DNA from: Sindora glabra
Lineage: Eukaryota > Streptophyta > Magnoliopsida > Fabales > Fabaceae
Assembly (NCBI GenBank): GCA_020226215.1
Contig: CM035234.1
Coordinates: forward strand, 73,797,135 to 73,861,134
Direction of reading: 5' to 3'
DNA length: 64,000 nucleotides
Each line of letters begins with the position of its first letter. The stretch's first letter is position 1. This document shows, piece by piece, positions 24,841 to 35,937 of this stretch. Under the pieces are notes generated by a model. That model ran no database searches and had not been told where the DNA came from. It saw nothing but the letters and a program-made list of their open reading frames with translations. The translations under genes and the position numbers were made by a program.

Positions 24841-27800
24841 GAAACATCTTGAATCTTATGATCATGGCATTAGCATCAAACTATGGATATGCTCATGATC
24901 ATTTATTTACGTGCAAAAGATAATTGTGATTTGATATGATGACTATGACCATAAGAGATAACTTTTTAGATTGAGATAAAGGGTGTTGATTGTGGTATTC
25001 AATATTGAGAAGGAATTGAAATTTCCTAAAGTTCCTTTAATTAAAGGACTTATGTTTGTACTTTAGTGATTAACATAAACATTTTACAAAGAATATATGT
25101 TTATGGCTAAAGTGTGGAAACAAGTTCTTGAAAGAAACTTAGATCAATTCTACAACCTTCTAAGAGCATTAATTTTTGGAATCCATTAAAAGCTCCTAAA
25201 ATGAAAGGTGTATACTAAAGTAAGCTATGTAGAAAGTTGAGGAATCTCTTAGGGTTCTATACAAATCGCTGATAAAGTCCTTATAAAAAATTTTGAAAGT
25301 TCCTTGGACTTTCTAAATAGTCATTGTATTGTTGAATACAAAGATCTACACTTCTAACTTAAAAGCTATATTTTTAATGTAAGGAGATTTATCTTAATTA
25401 ATCATAAATTTGTTAGAAAGGAACCCTATTTATAGGATAAGAACAAAACAAATAGACATCGATCATCAATTAAAAATCAACATCATTTGTTTGGCTATAT
25501 GTAAGGCTGCAATGGCTTAAGATATCAATTAAGTAATAAAATGATGTATAAACTATTGATGAATAGTAATTACGATTGAAATTAGCTTACATAATGATTA
25601 CTCTAAAAACCTAATATTGTAAGTTATTCATTAAATTCTATTGTTGAAGTTATTTTTAATTCAATTCACTTAGACTTCTTTAGTTTCATTCATTTAAACT
25701 TCTTCGTAAATTCATTCAATTAAATGTGTTTAGTTTCATTTTTTTTTAACTTTTTGATAAATGACATTCGTTTAGAAGTCCTCATATATTTGCAAAAAAA
25801 TTGTAATCATATTAGATTTCAGGAACTGACATTTTTATCTTTATCATTTCCTTAGCATTATTATAAATTTCTGATATGTAAATAGCCAAATATAAAAAAA
25901 ACAAGTTATTTGTAAACAAATTTAATATAGAATGTTATATTTATTTTACTATATCTTTTCTTTCTTAATTTATGTAATCCAAATGCCTATTATAGAATTT
26001 TAAGTAAAAATAACATACAAATGAACAAAAAAAATAATTTTGTAAATTTAAAACATTTTAATTATCATTAATTTATTCATAATGAAAGGCAAATAAATAA
26101 GTAAAGCAAAATAATATCTCTACAAATTTATACAAAATAATTATACTAAATCAATAAAAAAGAACTACACATCTATATATGAATACATAAAATTAATGAA
26201 AAAATCCACCATGTATCAAAATGTTGATCCTTGATGCAAACTATAGCATTGTTTACTGAAATTTCATGGATTTGTATACTTCACTAGGAAGTGTGAGAGT
26301 ATACAATGAGAAAAAACTAGAAATTAAGATTCTCTCATTATAAATTTTCTTAATGAAAGAGAAATAAGAGTTCAATAACTCTTTCCATTGAAATTTTAGC
26401 CCGTGGGAACTAAGAAAGTATACAATAATAGACAAATAAAGGTTAAGGTTCTTCTATCGCAAACTCTTAACAAAAGTGGAGTAAGAGGTTAATAGTAACA
26501 TTATGTATTAAACTCATTGTAATTGAAAGCATATTAGAAAGATAACATAAGAGTTCATATGAAAGGAGGGTTTGAGCAAAGATTTATAGAAAAAAATTAA
26601 ACATAGCTTACTAGACAGCACTAATGTCATATATTTTATGGTTTTCAATGCAACTACTTAAAAGCCTTTTATACAATGGCTTTTAACAAAGATTGACATT
26701 TTATGCTTCTATAATTTCCAAGGAGACTTTTAAAGTACCTTTTAAATTATAGTTGTGTAATATCCTAAAATGGAACAAGGAATTTTAAAATATGCATTTT
26801 ATTAGAAAACACCTGAATCAGAAAACCCGATAGGGAAATCATGTAAAATTTAAGAGAATTGTAAAGGTAATTTGGATGTAAGCCTAACTAGAATTTTTAT
26901 GAAAACCTTATTAGGCATCAAAATATATAAAAATCCAATTAAAAACCTAATAATAGGTTTAGGAAAATTCACATTAAAATTTGTTGAAATTTCAAAACTC
27001 AAGTAAATCAAAAAGTGAGAAATTAAGTCCAAAATTAAATGTATTAATTTAAAAACTTTTGGGATAACTTGAATCAAATTTTTAGGGCAAAAAATGAACA
27101 TGAAAGTTAAGAAATGAAGGCTTAAATAAGGCCTAAAAATGTTCAAAAAATTTAGGGACAAAAGTGCTAGAAAGTGAAAAATTAAAGGCACAATAAACAC
27201 TAATTGCCATTTTAAAGTAACTTATTTTTATTGGACATTAGGGTAATTATTTTATAATTATTAGGGGAACTTGGACATCATAAGTAGCCAAGCAATTGTC
27301 CAAGATTTTTTCTCAAAATCTAATAAATAATAATAATAAAATTTTATTTTTTAGTTAAGGTTTAAAAGTTTCATATATATATATATGTGGGCCATTTTGG
27401 TGCAAAAAAATTCTACTTCTTTGGCTAGCAAAACTATGAGAAGGGAGAGGGAATTTGGTGAATATTTCAAGCTTTCATTTGTCTCTAAGAGGTTCTCTAA
27501 TTAATATCTTTAAATTTTGTAAAATAATGTAGGATTTTCCCTTATTTTCTTCAAGAATTCATGATCCTCTTCTCTTCTAAATGTCTAAAATTCAATGTAT
27601 TGTTATGAAACTCCCCTTTTTGTTATCCTAGATATTTGTTGAAAATTTAAAAAGTGAAGCAATTAAGGTGAGTGGCACTATTCTTTCTTCTAGGATTATT
27701 CCATGAAGATGATGATATTATTGATCCATGTCTTCTTTAGAGATCAACATGTTGGTGTTTAGTTTAATTTTTTTGAAGTTTTCCAAATGATAATATGATA

Positions 27801-29600
27801 GTTGGTTTTTAACATATTGATATTTAGAGTGGTGGTAAAAGAATTCATAGAAATTATTAAGAAAGATGATGACACAAAATTGTTGGAAAGATAACAAATC
27901 TTTCAAGTGATGTTAAATAAGGGTTTTCAATCACCCTATGTATTCAAGAGTTATAAATTTTTAAAATTTTTATTCTTAACATTTTAAGATCATATTTAGT
28001 GTTAGGATATATATAGATGAAGTTAGGAATTTATAAAAAAATTTAAATTAATAAAAAAGCAAGTTAGTAATGAAATATTTAAATCTACCCAATTCAAAAC
28101 CCTATTCTGGTTAGTCTCTAGTTTCAATCTTTTTGAGGTATCGAATGATTGAGAAAAATTATGAAACTCTTTAGCCATGATATATACTAGTAAGTTTATA
28201 TTAAAATTTAGTGACAAATGGAATTGATTTGATTGCTCAAATGATAGCTTTATTTTTACAGCTCTAATATTGTTTGAAAATTTCAATTCTAAATTCATGC
28301 CTTTAATGCACTAGCAAAATTATAAAATTTATTGTATAATACTAAGTTATCCTTTATTTATTGTGTAGGAATGTTGTGGCAAAATTTAGAAACAATGGGT
28401 TTCCATTTGATTGATGAAAAGGGATTTAAATTGTAAGTGTCCTTGTGCTATCCTATTTTTTGAACTTCTCATTTTCGAGTTTTGTGTGAACATCACCCAT
28501 GGAGACAATTAATGCAATTTAATTATTGTATTTTGTGTAATAATGTATTAAAAGTGTTGAAACAAATTATGATAAAATTTTGAATCAATTTAGGAGTACT
28601 GAAGAGCTCCAAACCAAGATATATATGCAAGTTTAATTGTAATTTTTTTTAAGAAATGTTGAAAAAGAATTTGAATGTATATAGGAAAATGGTGAACTAC
28701 ATAAAATATTTATGGTATGGTTAATATTTAGCTATACCCATTGAAATGGATTAAATGGTTAATGTTTTAACATCTTATTACTATTTATTATGAATTAAGA
28801 GGGGAAATATAATATCCTTCATAATGAAAGAAAGGAGTGGTTAGTAGTAGATGGAAAATGTTGGTGACTTTAAGTCTAGGGTGGCATAGGATAAGGTTGG
28901 ACTGAAAATATAAGGTAAAACTTATATACCTACCATTTCCATTTTTTATAATAAAATTTATCAATATTGTACATAAGAAAATTTCTTCTTAAGATACTAG
29001 ATAGCAATTACACATAAAGAAAAGGTTAGTCATTTATGGTGAAAACCTTTTTATATAAGGTGATGAGTAGCTGTTCATTAAGTATATTTTATGCTCATTC
29101 TTTTGTTGTGTTAAAATAATCACAAGTGCAAATTATGGAGCTAGTGTAACAAATTAATACTTGTATTGAAACCTTCCATTCTCTCTATGGTACTCATGAA
29201 ATACTTTTTCAGTATAAAATACAGTTAACCTTTATAATTATAAGAGTAGATTATGAAATAGAACTTAAACAAATAGACCTAGAATCTAATCTTATTATAA
29301 TATATCCTTTATATAGGGTTCCTCCACCTGAGACTTCTGTTAGTAATGGTGTATACTTTTTTACCATAGAATCAGATTCAAAGAAATGGAATCCAAATAG
29401 ATCTAACTAAATTAATGTTATCTATTATATTATGTAAATTATATGCTTGTATAAATTTTATATGTATACATATGTATATTAAACTTTGAAACTTATAACG
29501 TGAATAGTACCATATTCTAAGTCTAGATGTCTGCATTCTCTAATAATATTAATTTAATAAGGATATCAAAATAATATAAAGGCTTATAGAGATATCTATT
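24841..29600. other. CACTA-1 interior without recognisable gene
   Basis: No coding region was recognised. A 116-codon minus-strand frame at 26850-27200 is rich in L, F, I and H with no motif. A sequence starting TGTAATATCCTAAAATGG near 26757 resembles the start of another class of gypsy LTR, but no end was identified. Microsatellite-like TA runs lie near 27370. Confidence 0.4.
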
Positions 29601-29907
29601 TAGTATGCTAGCACTAATTAAGTATCTTTATGCTGGTTATAATAACCGTAATCAGATAGGCTATTAAATAGAATTGATGTCCTATGATTTCACAATTTCC
29701 AATGAGGCATTTAAAGTTTATTTTAGATGATTGCATATAAAATCAATGTCATAAGTTTCCAAGCAATGCATAGATATCAATTATATTCTTATTCATTATC
29801 TTAAATTTTCATATCATTTCAAAAATGTGACTACATCAAAATAAACATTGATTTTATTGTAAACAGATGTTTATTAACTGACATAAATCATCAATTCCAT
29901 ATTAGTG

Positions 29908-30680
29908 TGAGTTCTTAATAAGCCTAGCATAAAATCCATTAAAAATATTTCCAAATATCATTTGAAGTAAGTAACGGCATATAAAGTTTTGTATTTTAAG
30001 TATACCTTTTAGAAACTTAACAAATAAGACATTTTTCCATAAATTTTCCTATATTTTTCTTTAGTTGAGGTCAATAGTGTCATAATTCTATGATTGCTAT
30101 TGTCTTTCCTTTTCCAAGATGTTTATTAAGGTCTCCTCCATGAAGATCACAAATGATATTTTCTTTAAGGGATATCATTGCGATGCAAAGCTTATTTCCC
30201 CTGAATAAACAATCTTTTAGCACATGAAAGTCACTTTTTAGTTGTATTAATAAGTACTTCTCCCATATATCCTTGAAGCTTTCATTTATTTAATGCAATT
30301 CTTTTAGGCATTCAAATCCAATAACTTCTCCTTTAAGACTAATAAGTATAATTACTCTTTGATTTAAAACATCTACAAGAAAGGTGGAAGCTCTTAACTT
30401 ATGCTTGATCATATATGCAAATTGCTTTAAGTATAATGCCTACCTTGCATGCATCTTGTTTAAGGGCTTTGGCTTTTGAAATGTTTTAATTCTTCATGAT
30501 TTATGTAAATGACAAACTCTTTAGGAATCATGTAGAGCTCCTAATGGCATAATATTTGTATTATTGCATATAACTCTAGCTCATAAGTTTACCATTAATC
30601 AATTATTGGAGCAAAATTTAAGATAGTTAAAGAAATACAAAGCTAGAAAAATATGACAACAATTTCTTCTTGGTCCAAGA
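29908..30680 (-). pseudogene. gypsy RNase H end and integrase N-terminal half (minus strand)
   Basis: Reading down from 30680 on the minus strand, the order is KEFVIY and a HEELKHFK-like RNase H tail, CLKE, FKDIWEKY-like text, LFIQGNKLCI-like text, SLKENIICDLHGGDLNKHLG, KTIAI, WPQLKKNIGKFMEKC, C-x2-C zinc-finger residues in CLIC, and MPLLTSNDIWKYF. This is the connection between RNase H and the HHCC integrase of plant Ty3/gypsy elements. Numerous stops interrupt it. It ends exactly at the TGA flank of CACTA-1 and continues at 21615. Confidence 0.8.
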
Positions 30681-31107
30681 TGAAAAAGCTATTGTTGTTG
30701 AATTTTTCTTTAATTATTGTGATAAAGTTTTATATAGAGTAATGAAATAAGTTAATTCCTTTCTTAAGAATTATTTTGAGCATTCATTCTGTTATATCTA
30801 TCTAAAGCTCAAAATTTTTTAGTCTCAATAGTTATAACAAAAAGTGACATCATACTTTCTTGATTACAATAATAAATGAGAAGAAATTGTTGCACTAGAA
30901 TTAATACATGAATCGAAACAAGAAAGATAAGAAGCCATCAAGAAGGTAGATAAAATTCTACAAATTCAAGACCTAGAATGTTCATCTATTGAAAAGTACA
31001 AAAAAGAGTATTCCCAAATTATTAACTAAGTCATTCAACCATTAGAAAAGGACAATTTACAAGATCAAGACTCAAATATTGTGGAGATTCCAATACATTT
31101 TTCCAAT
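30681..31107 (+). other. unassigned stretch with an open plus-strand segment
   Basis: From about 30890 to 31107 the plus strand has a mostly open frame containing LECSSIEKYKKEY, QPLEKDNLQDQDSN and IVEIPIHFSN, broken by a few stops. A charged open segment (KLDKDAKRLGYNF, NSKEFSNIQMF) occurs just right of the probable CACTA-2 element at about 40977-41100. The two may be halves of one older coding sequence. I do not recognise the family. Confidence 0.3.
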
Positions 31108-32177
31108 CACTATAATAAAAAAATACTAATTAGTGATGGAAAAATTTGTTATTGATTAGAAAAAATTTGTTTTTAAAATATCGAGTGTAAAAAATAGTAA
31201 CAAAAAGGTGTTAGTAAATAGCATGTTAGTAAATAGCATGTTAGTAATTAATTAATGACAAATTATTTTCATCTATCATAATTGGAAACAAAAGAAATGC
31301 ACAATAGGATGGAATTAATAATATAATTTTTTTGCTTAATTTATATATAGGGACAAAATCTCCATCCTTGAAATACGAATTTGCAATTGATTTTCCCATC
31401 ATTACTTTGTGTGCTTAGCTAAATTTGAATATAGTAATTGATAAATTTGTCGCTAATGTTAAATCATTGGAAAATCCATTGCTAAATCAAAAAATTATTG
31501 GAAAGATTATGACGTTGTATTCAAAATGTTATTATTAATATTATGCACTTTGTTAGTGTGCCATTCATTTTTGTAGCAATACAAATAGTGAAAATCTTAC
31601 CTAATCAAATTTCATAAAACATGTATCCTTTTAATAATCAAATACTCTAATCGAAATTCAGAAAATAAAATTGAATGTGAATATTTTATTTATATTAATT
31701 TAAAACACAATAAAACTAATAAATTCTAATATATATCCTAAAAAATTGATGTTGAAGTTTTATACATTTGAAAAAATAAATAAATACAAAAAATAATAGC
31801 TTTAAAACAACACATTAATGTTATGCTCATACAACTTGATTATCAAATGTTGATATGTAAATCACTTATTCTCGACCATCATCTTCTTTAGGCCATAATT
31901 TGTGTCAAAATAACATTTTGAAATAAACAAAGATGATCCTGTTTGAATTTACTTACTGCTAACTAAATGGAGTGAATAAGAGAGTATGGTTAGGAAGAAT
32001 GAGCAGGTATATCTATCAGGGTTCGCTAAGAAAGGCCTTAAGGATTAAATAGTTGTAATGGATATGAAAGTAGTGAACTATTTTAAGGATACCATAGCCA
32101 AGTTTAATTTTCAACACTATTCATTTCCTTCATTATGCAATCACTTTCAAATACCTAGTTGTCTCATATCTTTTTAA

Positions 32178-35100
32178 TGTAAAAAATATTTACTATATTA
32201 TTCTTTCCTATTTATGTCTCTTAGTATATATCATCTGCTTAATTTCATGAATTGGCGTTATTTTATAATTTAGGGTTGGTTTTATAATGTTCTAAATTTT
32301 TTTCCATTAATATTGGATTTTTACCTAATTTTAGGTTTTGGGCTATATATTAGGCTACGAATATTCACTATTGAAAATTTTAAAAAAATATCTATAACTT
32401 TGGTGGGTCAAAGCAAAACTGGACTCTTTGAAGATTTTATTTAGCTAAGAATTTGAAGCATTCCTTTTTATCCTAACTAAGCTAACTTTAGTTTTTGGGG
32501 ACATATATGGAATTATAAAGGTTTAATTAATGTGAAACTAGCACCTAAATCTTCATAAGACCAAGCTCTACAAATTTTATGTATGGTTTACCAAAATTAC
32601 ATTATCTTAGTAGTATCATGATATGCACATCACAATATACCAAAATTAGTTAAAACTGGTTTGCTAAAAGATAATGTAGTATAGTGAAACAACTAGGTTA
32701 TACCCCTAGTGATCCCTTAATATTATCTTTTCTAATTGAATTTCTAACAATATTTATATAATTATCTAATTTATTATGTAATAAAAACACAAGAAACTAA
32801 TGCAACAAATGCAAAATAGAATGTTATAGCAGAATGGATGCAATATACTGTATGCTATATGGAAAATTATGTAAAACATAGAATGGAAGATTAAGGAGTT
32901 TTATGAATTTAAATTGAATTGAATGTATTAAGCAAAATAAAAAATGCAAGGCAAATAGAAAGTAAGAAATCCAATGTAGCAAAATAGTTGATTTAAGGAA
33001 TTGAAAACTCTAGTTTGGATTAGTCATTGATTAATTAAAATTCGACTTTTCTAATTAATTCTTTAACATTGGATTACCTAGAATCCTTACAATAACCCAT
33101 GAATTCTAAACTAGATTACCATATAGTATTTGATCAATTTAGATTAGCCAATTAAGCAATTATTATAATCCTTACACTAGATTGAAATTGATTTAAAGAT
33201 AAAATTTAGTTCGAATTAAGAAATTAAATTAGAAAACTCTAAATTAATTCCTTAACCTTCTGTCTCTATGTGTAAAACCATGATTTACTAATCATAATGC
33301 AACATCCAAATAGCAAAGAAATAAAAAATCATAAGGATGAATATTAATTATACCAAATCAACATCCAACACATATAATCTCAAGAATTCAACATATAGAA
33401 TTAGGGAAAGAGGAAAATTAATTAGATAAAATTAACATTACAATTCATGACCTCATAATCCAGATAAAGAGAGACTCAAACTCCTTGAATCAACTTTGAA
33501 TTTAAGCTTTCATTGATGAAGAATAAAATAGAAAATAGTGAATTAACTTTGAATTTAAGCTTTCATTAATGAAGAACAAGAGAGAAAATAATAAGAGAAG
33601 ACTATCTTTTAAATGCTATGTAAAAGTCTAAATAATTTAATGAGTTCTCTTTATTTATTTAACCTAATTTTCTAAAACCTTATTGGAATTGGATTGTATG
33701 ACTCCTGAGATTATAATAATAAGACTTTTTTAATTTTTAGAAGCCCAAATCTATTTTTAATAAGACAATCAAATCCAATAGTTATATCAGTGAATTCTCA
33801 CAAGTCTGACTTTCAACCATTTTTTACCATATAATTAATGTAATTTGGATAAATCATAAACATCAAACTTGTAGGTATATGTCTTGTGAGAATTTAGGTG
33901 CTGGTTTTAGGTTAATTAGACCTTTATAACTCCAAATATGACCTAAAAATAGAGGTGAGCTCAACTGGGATAAATAATAATTTCAACTTCTCAGCCAACT
34001 GCATATGACCTCTAAAACATTTGAATTGGGCTTCAGATAAAACATAAAAGTTTTAGATCTTTTTTAAGCTTTCTAATGATATAAAGCTTGCCTTAATCTA
34101 ATATCTAGAGCTCAAGATATGATTTAAAAATAAAAATGGTCAAAATCCAACATTTATTAAATAAATTCAAAATATTGTAAAATCAACCTAAAATTATAAA
34201 ATATGGTCAATTCTATGAATAAGCATATATAACACTTAAGAGACATAGAATAAGGGGAAATAAAATATTAAATATTTTTCTTATCATCTTACATTAGGTG
34301 GAAGTCAAACTTGTAGGAATTCATTACTATAACTTTTAGAATTAATTATTTTGTAAAAATAGGTGCTAGGCTTCTAAAAACTAGAAAAACCCCATTCTTG
34401 TAATTTTGAAAGGCATAGGTTTTAGATCCAATAGAGTTTTAAAGGTATCAAGTCATATTAGAAGCAAGAACACAATTAAATTTTAGACTTTGCACTTTAC
34501 AGAATTCAGTAACACAATTTTCTCTTTTCTTCTAGTTTTTGTTCTTCATCTATGGAAGGCTAAACTTTAAAATTGATTCAAGGATTTTGAAGCTTCTCTT
34601 TAATAAATTATGAGACCTTAATTCATCATGTTAATTTCTTCTAATTAATTTTCCTCTTTCCTTAATTCTTTGTGCTAATTATTTTGAATTTGCATTATTT
34701 GAATGTTAATTTGGTATAATTAGTGTTCATCCTTATGATTTTTAATCTTTTTCTATTTTAATGTTGAATAATGGTTAGTTTATCATGATTTTACCTATAG
34801 AGGCAGGTGGTTAAGAGATTAATTTAGAGGTTTCTAATTTAATTTCTCAATTTATAAATTATTACAAGGGTTGTGGATAATTCATGGTTAAAAAGTTAAT
34901 TAAAAAAGTATAATATCTAGTGATCCATAATTAATCTAAACTATAGTTCTCAAATTCTTGAATTAGCTATTTCATTTTATTGGTTTTGTTTTTGCTATTT
35001 TACTTTGTATTTTGCTTTATTTAATGCACTTATTTTAATTTTGAATCACAAACCCCATAACTTTGATTTTATGTTAATATTGCATATTACATACTACATT

Positions 35101-35310
35101 TTGCATTCTAATTTACTATTATTTAAATTAGTTTCTTTTATTTTTAATGTATAAATATATTAAAAAATTATGTAATCATTGTTAGTGAGTTAATTTAGAA
35201 AAGATAAATTAAAAGATCACTACGGGTACAATTTGATTTAACATCCTATATTACATTATTTTCAACAAATCAGTATCATCTAATTTTGGTGTAATACAAC
35301 CTACATGACA
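32178..35310 (+). mobile_element. gypsy LTR (solo) in P1, itself split by another LTR
   Basis: Plus-strand LTR of the TGAAAAATATTTATTA family. It starts TGTAAAAAATATTTACTATA at 32178, runs to 32618, then resumes at 34287 (TCTTACATTAGGTGGAAG) and ends CATGACA at 35310. Without the nested insert it is about 1.46 kb, the family length. No internal domain adjoins it, so it is a solo LTR. Flanks are T-runs, making a TTTTT duplication possible but unproven. Confidence 0.72.
32619..34281 (-). mobile_element. gypsy solo LTR nested in an LTR of the same family, opposite strand
   Basis: About 1663 bp in reverse orientation. It begins TGATATGCACATCAC (complement of the LTR 3' end) at 32619 and ends at 34281 with TATTTTTCT, where the expected terminal A is a T. 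Both sides carry TATCA (32614-32618 and 34282-34286), a perfect 5-bp target-site duplication. The outer plus-strand LTR reads on continuously once this unit is removed. Confidence 0.85.
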
Positions 35311-35937
35311 TTTTTCTTCAAAGTTGTGGGACCTATAACTCCTTCATTATTTCTTCCCTTATTCTCTACCTTCTACTAAGAGAAGTCATCTCAATACGTA
35401 GTATTTATATAACTAGCAATACAAATTCTTTCCCATTTGGTTTGAATGAATAACAGATTACACCTTTCCTAAATTTGATAGTGGTAGGGAGAAGAGCTAA
35501 CCTAAGATCTTTTTTAGCTTGCTTATAGATTTCACTTACTAGGCAATGATACAAGCTTTGTGTTATTGTAAAGTGATCATAATCTAAAAGCAACCTAAAG
35601 ATGATGTTAAGGGAGCATTTATCCCTACCACGAGGTGCAACCTCCTTTTTAAAAGAACCAAATCAAATTGAAGTTATATTAGTAAATGTGCAAATACTAG
35701 GAATTGAAACAACTTCTTTTAATAGAAAGTAGGGAGTGAAGGAAGAAATAGTGAACAAGGTATAGGTCTAATGGCTTTGAAGACTAAGTGCAAGATAGTT
35801 GGGTATTTGAAAGTGGTTGCATAATAAAGAAAATGAATAATGATAAAAATTAAACTTGGCTACAATATCCTTAAAGCCATTCCTTACTCTTATATCCATG
35901 GCTAGCATTTTAATTCTTAAGGCCTTAAGGATTAAAA

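Larger units (their letters stand above)
21616..29907. mobile_element. CACTA-1: 8.3-kb CACTA-type DNA transposon inserted in a gypsy integrase
   Basis: The right terminus is TAGTG (29903-29907) and reads CACTAATATGGAATTGATGA in reverse. The left terminus is AACTATTACAAAATAAATGA (first base changed from C). The terminal 30 bases match at about 19 positions. Both ends are flanked by TGA (21613-21615 and 29908-29910), the 3-bp duplication expected of CACTA elements. Removing the element and one TGA makes the host integrase frame continuous. Sub-terminal ACTGACATC/GATGTCAGTT-like motifs are present near both ends and again at 24116-24280. No TNP2-type transposase was recognised, so it is probably non-autonomous or badly decayed. 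Confidence 0.85.

Noticed and set aside
26850..27200. 116-codon minus-strand frame in CACTA-1
   Set aside because: Composition is AT-driven (L, F, I, N) with no domain motif, and the plus strand resembles LTR-type sequence.
28023..28298. 91-codon minus-strand frame
   Set aside because: No motif, biased composition, and no neighbouring exon-like structure.
26757..28990. A possible further gypsy LTR starting TGTAATATCCTAAAATGG
   Set aside because: Only the start resembles an LTR. No 3' end, duplication or second copy was found in the window.
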